DNA of 64,000 nt from Planctomycetota bacterium (GCA_024278955.1 JAJRSE010000051.1:1-64000); one strand, 5' to 3'. Positions 26,433 to 35,243 are shown, numbered from the stretch's first letter. Numbers and translations: made by a program. The notes: a model not told the origin generated them from the letters alone.

Positions 26433-29400
26433 TTACGACCCAGGCTTCATATGACAATTTTTATACTTTTTACCACTGCCGCAAGGGCAAGGTTGGTTGC
26501 GGCCGACTTTTTCTTGGCGGTTCCGAATTGGTTCTATCTTCTGTTTGGTGTCCGTTCCCTCGATCGCCGATTGCTGCTCTTGGGCGATGTCCGACGTGCT
26601 GGGGGCTTCTTCGTGAATCGCAGCCGATTCTTGCCAAGTGCTGCTAACAAAATTTTCGTCGAGCTGTTCCATCTTGAATATGAGATCGGTCACCAAGTTG
26701 GCAACCGAAGCCCACATCGTCTCGAACATCTTCATGCCTTCGCGTTTGTACTCAACCTTCGGGTCGATCTGTGCATAACCACGCAGGCCAACGCTTGAAC
26801 GCAAATGGTCCATTGCGAGTAGATGCTCTTTCCAAGCCTGATCGAGAATCTGAAGCAACAAGGCCCGTTCCATCCGCCGCATCTCAGGTCGGTAGCGATC
26901 TTCGACGATCTGGATTACTCTTTGGAGAGCCTCTTTGTGATCGAGCTTGGCGAGTTCTTCGCTTGAGAGTTCACACTGACAAGAGTCTTGCAGCCAAGTA
27001 CTCAAGTCATCGAGTTTCCCGTTGTTGCCGGTTGCTTGGCCGAGCGTGACGCTGGTTCCCGACTCGGCGAATAGAGCATCGACACGCTGCCGCGCTTCAG
27101 CGGCTACTTCGTTGGCCCGCAGGTTGTTCTTGCGGCTGTACTCTATCAACAATTGACGAACTTCTTCGCGTTGTTTGTTACGCAAATCGTCGAGCGAAAG
27201 CTCCACGTCAAAACGGTGCTTCGCCCACTCGACAAGCTCTTCGCGTTGAAAGCCTTGGCGGTTACCGCTCTGATCGCGAGAAGCAAAGCGGTAAAGCCCT
27301 GCTAGAACGGGATACTCCGACTCGCGGTCGTCGTACGACTGGCGAGCACGCTGATGGGCCAGCTCGATGAACTCGGGCTTCTCCAAAGCCGACATTTCGT
27401 CTGGGGTCAATTCGATGCCAAACTTATCGTGAAGCCAGGCGCAAGCCGTCTTCACCCCGAATTGAGGATCCAACAACTGCTCGCAGCTTGACAAATTGAT
27501 CTTTCCAATCGCCTCGTTGGCGTCGTGAATGAAAGTTTCGGCCAAATGTTCGCGGCCAATTTTTTTCAGTTCACGGTCGCGGTAATTGGTGCCCCAACGC
27601 ACGGCCGACCATTTCGCCAAAGCGGTCCAGTTCCATTCGGTCTCTTCTTCGTCCTCAGGCAAATTCTCTTCGATCGCATCGAGAACCTGCGACTCTGCGC
27701 GTCGGTAGGCCTCGTCGCGAGCCAAACGCTCGGCATCGGTAAGCGCCACGTTGCGAAAGTCGCGTGTCTCGAGTTGTACGTTAAGCAACCCACTCGCAAC
27801 CGCGGCATAAGAATCGGTGCCGTATTCCGAGTCGAGAAACATATGCATATGCTCGTCGATCTGGTCGCTGATCATTTCCATAACCAGGTCGCGGCAGTTC
27901 GTGCCATCGAGGATTCGCTGGCGATAGCCGTACACACGCTTGCGTTGTTCGTCCATCACTTCGTCGTATTCGAGCAGGTTCTTGCGAATATCGAAGTTGC
28001 GTTCTTCTACCTTCTTCTGAGCCCCTTCGACACGACGAGTCACGAGCTTGCTTTCAATGGCCTCGCCCTCTTGCATGCCCAAGCGTGTTAGGACATTCTT
28101 CACCCACTCGCCAGCAAAAATGCGCATCAAGTCGTCTTCCAGCGAAAGGAAGAAGCGACTCTCTCCAGGATCGCCCTGCCGACCGCAGCGACCTCGTAAC
28201 TGCAAATCGATACGACGCGATTCGTGGCGTTCGGTGCCGATGATATGCAGGCCGCCAATTTTCTTGACCTCTTCGCCCTGCTCCTGCATTTTCTCTCGGC
28301 GATCGATCTGAGCAATCAGCTGCTCCCATTCGTCGTGGGGCACGTCCAAACGAGACTCGTACTTATCTTGTAACTGCGCCCAAGCCATCGTCTCGGGGTT
28401 TCCGCCCAGGACAATATCGGTACCACGGCCCGCCATGTTCGTTGCGATCGTTACGGCTCCGAGTCGCCCTGCCTGGGCGACGATCTCTGCTTCGCGTTTG
28501 TGCTGCTTGGCGTTGAGAATCTCGTGCGTTATTCCACGTTTGCCGAGCAAACTGGCCAACCGCTCGCTCTTTTCGATCGAAACGGTACCGACCAAAATCG
28601 GTCGCCCCGGCTGCTGGACGTGTACCACTTTCTCGCGAGAAATCGACTCTTTTTTTCGCTCCTCGACCAAGTCCAGCGTAATGGAATTGTCGTCCTCGGC
28701 TACTATTTCGCCAACATACTCGGTACCGTTCTTAAGCCTGACGGTCGTGTAGCGATTGAGCCGTTCGATTTCGTCGGCAATCGCAATATACTTCTCACGC
28801 TCGGTCCGGTAGATCACGTCGGGATGTTCGAGGCGTTTCATCTCGCGGTTGGTTGGCACCCCGATGACGTCCAGCTCGTAGATTTTCCAAAACTCTCCCG
28901 CCTCGGTGAGGGCGGTACCGGTCATTCCCGAGATTTTTTTATAGAGTTTGAAGAAGTTCTGTAAGGTAATCGTAGCAAGGGTTTGATTCTCTTCCTTGAT
29001 TTGTACGCCTTCTTTGGCCTCGACCGCTTGGTGCAAGCCATCGCTCCATTGGCGGCCCTCCATCAGCCGACCCGTAAACTCGTCGACGATGATTACCTGC
29101 CCTTGTTGCACGACATAATTGACGTCGAGTTTGTAAAGGTGGTGGGCTTTGAGCGAATTGTCGATCAGGTGCGGCCACTGCATATTGCCAGCCGTATAAA
29201 AGCTTTCGACCCCGGCAAGCCGCTCGGCCTCGCGCACGCCTTCGTCGGTCAGATGGGCGGAATGCTCTTTTTCTTTGACCTCGAAGTGCGAATTGGGCTT
29301 CAATTGCCGAGCAATTTTGTCGGCCTTCTGGTACTTGGTGATGTCGTCGCGTGCCGGGCCCGAGATGATGAGCGGCGTACGCGCTTCGTCGATGAGGATA

Positions 29401-30125
29401 TTGTCGACTTCGTCGACAATCGCAAAGTGCAGGTTGCCCTGGGCTTGTTGCTGAAACTTGGGATATCGATCATCGCCCCTCGCCGCTTGCTTCATGTTGT
29501 CGCGAAGGTAGTCGAAACCGAACTCATTATTTGTGCCGTAGGTGATATCGCAGGCGTAAGCTTCCTGGCGTTCGCCGGGTTCCATGCCCGACCAAATTGC
29601 GTCGACCTTGAGGCCCAGGCCTCGGTAAATTGGCGCCATCCACTCCATATCGCGGCGCGCGAGATAATCGTTCACGGTGATGATGTGAACGCCTTTGCCT
29701 GAAATCGCATTAAGATACGCGGGCATGGTGGCGACCAAGGTTTTTCCTTCGCCGGTCACCATCTCGGCGATGTTTCCCTCGTGGAGGATCATGCCACCGA
29801 CGAGCTGGACATCGTAGTGGCGCATCTTGATGAAGCGGCGTCCTGCTTCGCGGCAGAGGGCAAACGCTTCGACCAACAAATCGTCGACCGTTTCGCCGGC
29901 TTCCAAGCGTTGTCTGAGTTCTTCGGTCATTTCGGGGAGCTGATCGTCGCGAAGTTCTTGATACTTCGCTTCCAGCGCATTGATGGCGTCGACCTTTGGC
30001 TGCAAGCGTTTCAAGAAACGTACGTTGGCCGAGCCAAAGAGCGCAGTAATCCCGCGTTCAAAACGATTGAGAATGCCGTTGCCGAAACCGCCAACGATCT
30101 CCCAGATTCTTTCCAATACTTCCAT
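26433..30125 (-). CDS. secA: Preprotein translocase ATPase SecA, long form
   Basis: A motor of the Sec export pathway. The ORF track begins at 30635, but the first 170 codons run through dispersed repeat A; the start at 30125 (MEVLERIWEIVGGFG) gives a typical SecA N-terminus and 1230 residues. Motifs: Walker A TGEGKT (124-129), VNDYLARRD, DEVDNILIDEART, TGRLMEGRQWSDGLHQ, GMTGTA, TNMAGRGTDIVLGG and RRIDLQLRGRCGRQGDPG. The tail ends in a SEC-C zinc motif (PCPCGSGKKYKNCH). It is about 330 residues longer than E. coli SecA, including an insert in the second nucleotide-binding region (VRLKNGTEYVGEIVAEDD) and an extended helical scaffold. Clustered with waaA. Confidence 0.96.
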   Translation of the reverse strand: MEVLERIWEIVGGFGNGILNRFERGITALFGSANVRFLKRLQPKVDAINALEAKYQELRDDQLPEMTEELRQRLEAGETVDDLLVEAFALCREAGRRFIKMRHYDVQLVGGMILHEGNIAEMVTGEGKTLVATMPAYLNAISGKGVHIITVNDYLARRDMEWMAPIYRGLGLKVDAIWSGMEPGERQEAYACDITYGTNNEFGFDYLRDNMKQAARGDDRYPKFQQQAQGNLHFAIVDEVDNILIDEARTPLIISGPARDDITKYQKADKIARQLKPNSHFEVKEKEHSAHLTDEGVREAERLAGVESFYTAGNMQWPHLIDNSLKAHHLYKLDVNYVVQQGQVIIVDEFTGRLMEGRQWSDGLHQAVEAKEGVQIKEENQTLATITLQNFFKLYKKISGMTGTALTEAGEFWKIYELDVIGVPTNREMKRLEHPDVIYRTEREKYIAIADEIERLNRYTTVRLKNGTEYVGEIVAEDDNSITLDLVEERKKESISREKVVHVQQPGRPILVGTVSIEKSERLASLLGKRGITHEILNAKQHKREAEIVAQAGRLGAVTIATNMAGRGTDIVLGGNPETMAWAQLQDKYESRLDVPHDEWEQLIAQIDRREKMQEQGEEVKKIGGLHIIGTERHESRRIDLQLRGRCGRQGDPGESRFFLSLEDDLMRIFAGEWVKNVLTRLGMQEGEAIESKLVTRRVEGAQKKVEERNFDIRKNLLEYDEVMDEQRKRVYGYRQRILDGTNCRDLVMEMISDQIDEHMHMFLDSEYGTDSYAAVASGLLNVQLETRDFRNVALTDAERLARDEAYRRAESQVLDAIEENLPEDEEETEWNWTALAKWSAVRWGTNYRDRELKKIGREHLAETFIHDANEAIGKINLSSCEQLLDPQFGVKTACAWLHDKFGIELTPDEMSALEKPEFIELAHQRARQSYDDRESEYPVLAGLYRFASRDQSGNRQGFQREELVEWAKHRFDVELSLDDLRNKQREEVRQLLIEYSRKNNLRANEVAAEARQRVDALFAESGTSVTLGQATGNNGKLDDLSTWLQDSCQCELSSEELAKLDHKEALQRVIQIVEDRYRPEMRRMERALLLQILDQAWKEHLLAMDHLRSSVGLRGYAQIDPKVEYKREGMKMFETMWASVANLVTDLIFKMEQLDENFVSSTWQESAAIHEEAPSTSDIAQEQQSAIEGTDTKQKIEPIRNRQEKVGRNQPCPCGSGKKYKNCHMKPGS

Positions 30126-30285
30126 TACTTGCTCAACTTGGTTCGGTGGAGAGTTGCGCGGAAATACTGTGGCCAGTATCTTGAGAGCCACCGAAGCGAT
30201 CGGCGAAGGGCCGCTCGGGAGCTTGCGCACCCCAGCTGGCTTCAAGAAACGGGGCAACAGACCGCTATCTTTGCGCAACATAATT

Positions 30286-30304
30286 GCAATAAAAATTTTA
30301 TTGC
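30286..30304. promoter_or_regulatory. 19-bp AT-rich palindrome upstream of secA
   Basis: GCAATAAAA, a central A, TTTTATTGC: perfect arms 161-179 bp upstream of the secA start at 30125. Its AT richness stands out from the GC-rich surroundings, consistent with a promoter or operator region for secA. No -35/-10 pair can be assigned confidently. Confidence 0.35.
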
Positions 30305-30465
30305 GATTTGGCCGAGAGGTCAAGATAGGTTGAGTCTGACGGGATCGACGTAAGTCTTTTATTTGAGGCCACTTACCGCCGAAAGCGGGAGACTGGGAGA
30401 GGATCGATAGCAGGGCCAAAGGGCTGTCTGAGCGGGTATCTTCGGACCTAGGCGTGCTATCCTCC

Positions 30466-30829
30466 CCCCCGAATGGGGTTTTGTCCTCTTGGTAGGGGTC
30501 CCATGTTTTGGGACTTAATTCGGTGGTTTTGTCCCTTGGGATTTTCGATCGGTTCGAGAATCGTAGGGTTTGCTGCATGATGCGGGGGACAAAATGGGGT
30601 GAATTTAGGACTTTTGGTGCTTTCTCTTGGGACAAAATTATTTGGGGATTCGGTTTGAAACGCAGAGTGCGCGGAGGACCGCAGAGATTGGTATTGGGAA
30701 ATCTCTCTGCGGCCCTCCGCGCACTCTGCGTTAAAACTTTTTGTCGTTGGTCTTTTCAGAAATTGTTGCCACGGGGATTATCGCATTTTGGGGAGGGGAA
30801 TGCGAAGGTTTTTTTTGGCCGGTTCGAGG
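30466..30829 (-). repeat. Dispersed repeat A, copy 2 (inverted relative to copy 1)
   Basis: Reverse complement of 1168-1541 over about 360 bp, with many substitutions. This copy has the better hairpin: CGCAGAGTGCGCGGAGG (30661 on) pairs with CCTCCGCGCACTCTGCG (to 30731), giving an arm of about 27 bp. TTTTGTCC/GGGACAAAA words lie on the secA-proximal side. The repeat abuts and overlaps the false N-terminal extension of secA. Confidence 0.8.
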
Positions 30830-30949
30830 ATCTCAACCGGCGGATTGTTCGTGACGAGACGGTCGGCAGCGGCAACCTGCGGCATTTTTATTACAACCAG
30901 CAGTGTCAGGTGTCTACAATACCTCAACGACCCGGCAACCGAAGCAGAG

Positions 30950-31060
30950 CTTGAAGAAAAAACGGTGCGTTCGGATTGCGAGTTCATGTTGAACCAGCAA
31001 GAATACCCCACCTGGGTAGAACGCACCTTTCTGGGCGGCACTCACGCACCCTACCGCCTA
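30950..31060 (+). repeat. Direct repeat E, copy 1
   Basis: About 110 bp beginning CTTGAAGAAAAAACGGTGCG and containing GTTCGGATTGCGAGTTCATG and GGGCGGCACTCACGCACC. A second, diverged copy is at 31622-31733 in the same orientation, so the two bracket the DUF6188-like gene. This copy also contains an internal dyad, GGTGCGTTC / GAACGCACC, that could fold into a hairpin. Confidence 0.75.
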
Positions 31061-31123
31061 AAAAGGCTTATCTATGGACCTGTCATCCGTTTCCTGTTTG
31101 TCCCCGTTTTCTGTTGCTGTGAA

Positions 31124-31480
31124 ATGAATAAACTACCTTTAGATTTTGATGGCAAGTTCTTTGTAGGCAAGACTCTGGAATACGTTTCATTTGCGGAGTA
31201 CTCGGTATATTTTTCGTTCGAGAAAAAAATAACGGTTACGGTTGAGTCTTCTTTGCAGCATCTATTTCAACTCAGTGGAGAAGAAGAAAAACAGTCTATT
31301 CCATTAACCGAATCTAGTTTAATGCAATTAGTCGGCCATGCTGTAACCAAGGTGTTGGCAGGTGCCGATGGAACGCTCGTACTCGAATTCGACAATGGAC
31401 ACTTGCTAAGAGTTTTTGATGATCTCCCAAACTATGAGTCCTACTCAATACAACATGGAGATATCGAGATCTTCGTCTAG
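31124..31480 (+). CDS. DUF6188-like small protein
   Basis: The ORF track starts at 30788, but its first 112 codons cross two repeats. The ATG at 31124 (MNKLPLDFDGKFFVG) yields a compact 118-residue protein. Beta-rich pattern: YSVYFSFEKKITVTVES, MQLVGHAVTKVLAGADGTLVLEFDNGHLLRVFDD, YESYSI. The central V-x8-GTLVLEFDNG-LRV stretch recalls DUF6188, whose role is unknown; in other genomes such proteins occur as immunity-like or accessory genes (weak memory). It has lower GC content than its neighbours, lies between 110-bp direct repeats, and its stop codon is part of a long hairpin, all hints of an acquired cassette. Confidence 0.6.
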   Translation: MNKLPLDFDGKFFVGKTLEYVSFAEYSVYFSFEKKITVTVESSLQHLFQLSGEEEKQSIPLTESSLMQLVGHAVTKVLAGADGTLVLEFDNGHLLRVFDDLPNYESYSIQHGDIEIFV

Positions 31481-31605
31481 AGCAGTTCCTTTAATTGTGT
31501 AGCCACAGAGTTCACAGAGAACACCGAGAGAAGGTGGTTCACTTCCGTATTTTCTCTGAGACCTCGGTGTGCTCTGTGGCTATGTTTTTTAAGGAAGTGC
31601 TCTAG
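31477..31605 (+). terminator. Long hairpin at the end of the DUF6188-like gene (CACAGAG-type repeat)
   Basis: Outer arms CTAGAGCAGTTCCTTTAA and TTAAGGAAGTGCTCTAG, inner arms GTAGCCACAGAG and CTCTGTGGCTAT plus ACACCGAG / CTCGGTGT. The stop codon TAG is inside the left arm. The CACAGAG core is shared with the spacer at 9.6 kb. It likely stops transcription of the small gene, and may be a mobile or REP-type repeat. Confidence 0.65.
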
Positions 31606-31621
31606 TAAGTAGGGCGTGTGG

Positions 31622-31733
31622 CTTTTGAAAAAAACGGTGCGTTCGGATTGTGAGTTCATGTTAAACTAGCAAGAATACCCCATCTGAGTAGAACTCGCCT
31701 TTTTGGGCGGCACTCACGCACCTTGCAGCCTTC
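31622..31733 (+). repeat. Direct repeat E, copy 2
   Basis: Begins CTTTTGAAAAAAACGGTGCG and continues with GTTCGGATTGTGAGTTCATG and GGGCGGCACTCACGCACC. It is a diverged copy of 30950-31060 in the same orientation, about 670 bp away. The internal dyad of copy 1 is partly lost here (GAACTCGCC). The 64-aa ORF 31661-31855 crosses it and is not supported. Confidence 0.75.
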
Positions 31734-31858
31734 TGGGGACCTCTCAGCAGGACCAAATTAGCGTGCGAAAGAGTTGGGGCGAGAGAGAAACAGGAGCAAG
31801 CGTAATCGATTGGCGTAGATTTCGTGGCCAATTGCGAGGGGGGGGCAGGATTCAAACT

Positions 31859-32191
31859 TCAGGATGCTGGGCTTCCTAGCTCTTCGCGGATTTTCTTTAA
31901 CGCGTCTTCCGCGAGAACTCGGACGTTGGGCTCTTTATCTTCAAGCAGCTTTTCTAATGCGGGAATGGCCATCTCGGCTTTAGCGCCCATCTTCGCTAAG
32001 TTTTTCACGGCGAGGCCTCTTACCCGGTAGTCGCCTGAACTCAGCAGCTTGATCTGAGGCTCGGGAAACAACCAAGGCGTTTTTTCGGGGGTTGGCTCAA
32101 CGGTGGGCACCGAACTTTTGCCACATCCGATCGTGAGCAGGAGCATCAGTGCTCCTAAGGAAAAACTCAAGAAAAATTTTGATGAGTCCAT
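31859..32191 (-). CDS. Small lipoprotein with HEAT-like repeat
   Basis: A 110-residue protein. The N-terminal hydrophobic segment ends in LTIGCG, a good lipobox, so the mature protein should be lipid-anchored through Cys. A short Pro-rich linker (VPTVEPTPEKTP) leads to two helical repeats of HEAT/PBS type: RVRGLAVKNLAKMG followed by AIPALEKLLEDKEPNVRVLAEDALKKI. Such repeats usually serve protein-protein contact. It lies upstream of nothing obvious; the prepilin gene is on the same strand 124 bp before it, so co-expression is possible. Confidence 0.75.
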   Translation of the reverse strand: MDSSKFFLSFSLGALMLLLTIGCGKSSVPTVEPTPEKTPWLFPEPQIKLLSSGDYRVRGLAVKNLAKMGAKAEMAIPALEKLLEDKEPNVRVLAEDALKKIREELGSPAS

Positions 32192-32315
32192 CGTATGTCA
32201 ATTCCTTTTTTTGTAACGCTTCCGCTAAATGGAGAAGAGTGGCACGCGGCTTGAAAAGACTCCCCAGCAACCTACACAAAAAACATTCGCAACCTCAAAC
32301 GGAACTTGCCATGAC

Positions 32316-33422
32316 TCATGGCAGTGAAACCACTTCGTCGCCGCTGATGGTAGATAAAGCGCGGTAGCTAACCATCTCGATCGAGTCATTCAGGAAATGA
32401 ACCGATCCGTCTGCATAGGCAAAATGGCAACCGCCCGGGTGATCGCTGCGGAAATTGGGCACCGCATCGTCGCTTAACCCCGTAGCGCTTCCAGGACATC
32501 CGGGCGTGAACTGGTCGTAAAAAGTCCCTGTGTCGACAAACATATCGGTCACAGGATATTTGTTCATTGGATCGACGGTGCAGCCATAAGGCCCCGTCAG
32601 AACCAGCCCCGCAGAGAGGAATTGCAAAGAACTTGGCTGGGCGATAATCCACCCCATCCAAGCCGAAGGAATTTCGCCCGTTTGGTCTACCTGGAGATCC
32701 GCCTCAGTACAACCGGCTCCGTGGCAAACAAGCCAGTGAGACGATCCGCTTGCCTCTCCTATAGCAAAGGTGTTGCTCGACCCATCGGTGATTCGCCTGA
32801 GGCCAACCCCCCAATTGAAGTCAAACACACCTCGCAGGGAAGAATTCATATCTCCGGGCCCCTTTTTCCCACCGCCAAAAGGAGAAAGGATGCACATTCC
32901 GTCGGAGGCACCCTTCGACAACGTGTAATCGGTTGTACCGTAGACATGGTTGTTTATGATGCCGGAAAGAGGCTCATGAGTATACGGATTGTCCTCGGAA
33001 GTCGAGGGACAGTTGAAGGCCGCAATCGAAGTAGCCGAGACTTCAGCCGACTGTTTGTGCCATTTTTTGTCCGGGTCGTAGAGATTTTTTACATTCTGCT
33101 GTTCCAAGTAAGGCAACAGCTCTGGCAGGGCTCCGGAAAAAACATCGCCATAGCTCACCGCATCGGTCCCAACAGGAAACTTGCCGCGTGCACTGTGATA
33201 GTTTTGCATCGCGAGACCTATCTGTCTCATGTTGTTCATGCACTGACTTCGCCGCGCTGCTTCGCGAGCTGCTTGTATCGCAGGCAACAACAAGGCAACC
33301 AACACTCCGATGATCGCAATGACCACGAGTAACTCAACAAGTGTAAAGCCAGCTGTTAAAGATCGCACCCTAGTGAAAAAAGCTTGCGAGGATTTACGTT
33401 CAACTGATCGAAAACTGAACAT
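32316..33422 (-). CDS. DUF1559 prepilin-like protein with HX9DG box
   Basis: A 368-residue protein of the large planctomycetal DUF1559 family. The type IV prepilin-like leader is clear: basic start, then AGFTLVELLVVIAIIGVLVALLLP with the G/F cleavage site and Glu at position 5. AIQAAREAARRSQCMNNM and QIGLAMQNYHSARGKFP follow, which is the family core. The C-terminus carries HPGGCHFAYADGSVHFL, the HX9DG signature. These proteins are thought to be pseudopilins or surface proteins processed by a prepilin peptidase; individual roles are unknown. Cys pairs in the middle may form disulfides. It is monocistronic or followed by the HEAT lipoprotein. Confidence 0.95.
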   Translation of the reverse strand: MFSFRSVERKSSQAFFTRVRSLTAGFTLVELLVVIAIIGVLVALLLPAIQAAREAARRSQCMNNMRQIGLAMQNYHSARGKFPVGTDAVSYGDVFSGALPELLPYLEQQNVKNLYDPDKKWHKQSAEVSATSIAAFNCPSTSEDNPYTHEPLSGIINNHVYGTTDYTLSKGASDGMCILSPFGGGKKGPGDMNSSLRGVFDFNWGVGLRRITDGSSNTFAIGEASGSSHWLVCHGAGCTEADLQVDQTGEIPSAWMGWIIAQPSSLQFLSAGLVLTGPYGCTVDPMNKYPVTDMFVDTGTFYDQFTPGCPGSATGLSDDAVPNFRSDHPGGCHFAYADGSVHFLNDSIEMVSYRALSTISGDEVVSLP

Positions 33423-33929
33423 GCGCAGACTCCTGACGTACAGGAAAGAGAAAAGAAAACGATTTCCGGATCATATCTGAAATAGCTGCTTGGTGTCAAA
33501 AAATCGTTCCGCAACGACGGGAAATTCCAACAAAAAACAAGTCGGCCTGAGCAGGCTGGCGACTAGGTGTTTTCCCGGACTCCAAACGGCTTGCCCTTGC
33601 CAGGGCGGAACCCTGGTGCTTTGCCATTGCTAGAATCGAGAGGAGGGGGAGTGCCGGCTGGCTGGGCAGCCTACAGCATAACAACTTCTGTCGGCCAGCA
33701 GCCCAATTCGTAAGAGTGAGTAAAGCCTTGGAACCAAGAGTTGGCTGTTCACTCGATTGCCCCGTACCTATTGCGGTGTGTGAGCCGCATTTTACTTGAT
33801 TAAGCCGGTTCTACCTGTTATACCGAGGGAGCAGGTTGTGCACTCAGGCATCGCCGGTTGGGGGTACTTCTTTTTTTGCGAAGCCGTTCATCGCTTTCAT
33901 TTCTCTTTTTCTCACGGGAGTCGAACTCA
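33423..33929. other. Spacer between divergent prepilin and PEP-CTERM genes
   Basis: About 500 bp with no supported gene. A small hairpin CCAGGG-CGGAA-CCCTGG lies at 33600-33616. GGGAG at 33916-33920 is the ribosome-binding site of the PEP-CTERM gene. Otherwise I see nothing distinctive; promoters for both flanking genes must lie here. Confidence 0.5.
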
Positions 33930-35159
33930 ATGAAACACATTGCACTAATGGGGTTTTTGGCTGCAACGTTTTTAGTCGGTAGCACAGCCCAGGCGATTGA
34001 TATTATTTGGGATGGTGGTGATGGCAACTGGGAGAGTGCCAACTGGAACACAGGGCAAACTGCGTTGGAGGTATTAGGAACCGTCCGCGGATTGAATGTT
34101 GGAAACGGAGAGCTCGGCACCGATGTTTTTATCAATGGCGGTAATGTTAACTTTGACGCTGAAGTTAATGATGACTTTCGCTGGCAAGACAATCCTAACT
34201 CGGGTTCAGGTACGCTGAACCTTTCGGGAGGAGCCACGCTAACGATAGACACTGCCCCTCCAGGCGACGCCGATGGTCACTGGTCTCAGTTTAATACGAA
34301 AGCCCTTAACATCGACAACGCAACATTCCGTCGAACATTCACCCCAACCGCACCTGGTGAGGTTGGAACCGTACTATCGGGTGGAGTGTTCTCGTTCGCG
34401 GGTGTTGCTGCCAACGATGGCATTGATACTGAAATCAACCTAACAAACGGCGGGAGAATCGAAAACGACGGAATCCTTGCCTTTGGCTGGTACCAGAATA
34501 GCTATGCCAACATCCGAGTAGCCATGACGATTAACGATGGGGATCTTGACCTCACCGGTGGCAGTAACTTCGATTTTCTCGGTGGTGCTGCAGGCGGCGC
34601 GGGAAACCCAGACCTGCTTATCCACCGCGGCTGGGATAACATCAACAACGCGCCTGCCGCGGAGGACTATTCGATTAACTTCACAGGTCCTGGGTCGATT
34701 ACTGTCGATAGCTCCGGTATTCTCATCGTCGATAAAATTGGAGCTGGAGGCTTCGATTACGATTTTAGTACTATCACGACTCTCGTAACCTACGAGGATC
34801 TGTGGGACGAGGGGATTCTTCAAGCCAACGGCCTAAGTGGTGTCGACGGAGCTGCTTTTGCCAGCAACTTCTCTGTCGTTGGCAGCTCGGGTTCTGACGA
34901 CTACATCCTGACTTCGCTGCTATCCCCCGCGGGCCCTGATGGCGACTTTGATGGCGATGGAGATGTCGACGGGAATGACTTCCTGACTTGGCAGCGAGAC
35001 GACGCGACGGTTCCTGGCCTGGCCAACTGGGAGTCTGATTACGGAACACCTGCTCCGCTGAGTGGCTTGGCGGCGGCGAGTGTTCCTGAGCCTGCTTCGG
35101 GAGTATTGCTGATGTTTGGTCTGTCGGCCATGCTGCTTCGTCGCAAGGCTACCGCCTAA
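33930..35159 (+). CDS. Secreted PEP-CTERM protein with dockerin-like calcium repeat
   Basis: The ATG at 33930 is chosen: GGGAG 9 bases upstream and a signal peptide (MKHIALMGFLAATFLVGSTA) right after it; the 33858 start is spurious. The product has 409 residues. The mature region is Gly/Asn-rich and beta-helical in character (WDGGDGNWESANWN, LNLSGGATLTID), like autotransporter-type repeat proteins. It then has a dockerin-like pair (GDFDGDGDVDGNDFLTWQR) and a VPEPASG-hydrophobic-RRK tail, the PEP-CTERM exosortase signal. It is presumably displayed on or released from the cell surface. It resembles the partial protein at the window start in its C-terminal architecture. Confidence 0.9.
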   Translation: MKHIALMGFLAATFLVGSTAQAIDIIWDGGDGNWESANWNTGQTALEVLGTVRGLNVGNGELGTDVFINGGNVNFDAEVNDDFRWQDNPNSGSGTLNLSGGATLTIDTAPPGDADGHWSQFNTKALNIDNATFRRTFTPTAPGEVGTVLSGGVFSFAGVAANDGIDTEINLTNGGRIENDGILAFGWYQNSYANIRVAMTINDGDLDLTGGSNFDFLGGAAGGAGNPDLLIHRGWDNINNAPAAEDYSINFTGPGSITVDSSGILIVDKIGAGGFDYDFSTITTLVTYEDLWDEGILQANGLSGVDGAAFASNFSVVGSSGSDDYILTSLLSPAGPDGDFDGDGDVDGNDFLTWQRDDATVPGLANWESDYGTPAPLSGLAAASVPEPASGVLLMFGLSAMLLRRKATA

Positions 35160-35186
35160 CTGCTAGGCAATTTCACAACATCGCTT

Positions 35187-35243
35187 TTGGGGCGGTTCTA
35201 TCCAACACGTTTTTGTGAAACGTGGGGAATGGTTCCGCCCCAA
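35187..35243. terminator. Strong hairpin after the PEP-CTERM gene
   Basis: Outer arms TTGGGGCGG and CCGCCCCAA (9/9), inner arms CACGTTT and AAACGTG (7/7) with TTGTG as loop, 28 bp past the stop at 35159. The structure is nearly symmetrical, so it may end transcription from both sides, including the small minus-strand gene at 35379. Confidence 0.65.

Noticed and set aside
28983-29702. 239-aa plus-strand ORF antisense to secA
   Set aside because: Shadow of a highly conserved SecA region.
30126-30635. N-terminal 170 codons of the 1400-aa secA ORF
   Set aside because: They are translated from dispersed repeat A and its flank; SecA similarity begins at MEVLERIWEI.
30788-31123. 112-codon upstream extension of the DUF6188-like ORF
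   Set aside because: It crosses repeat A and direct repeat E; composition is unlike the conserved part.
30950-31733. Integron-like attC sites around the DUF6188-like gene
   Set aside because: GTTGAAC/GTTAAAC core-like heptamers occur in the repeats, but no matching RYYYAAC partner at attC distance and no integrase were found.
31661-31855. 64-aa minus-strand ORF
   Set aside because: Its C-terminal part is read from direct repeat E; the matching frame in the other copy does not stop at the same place.
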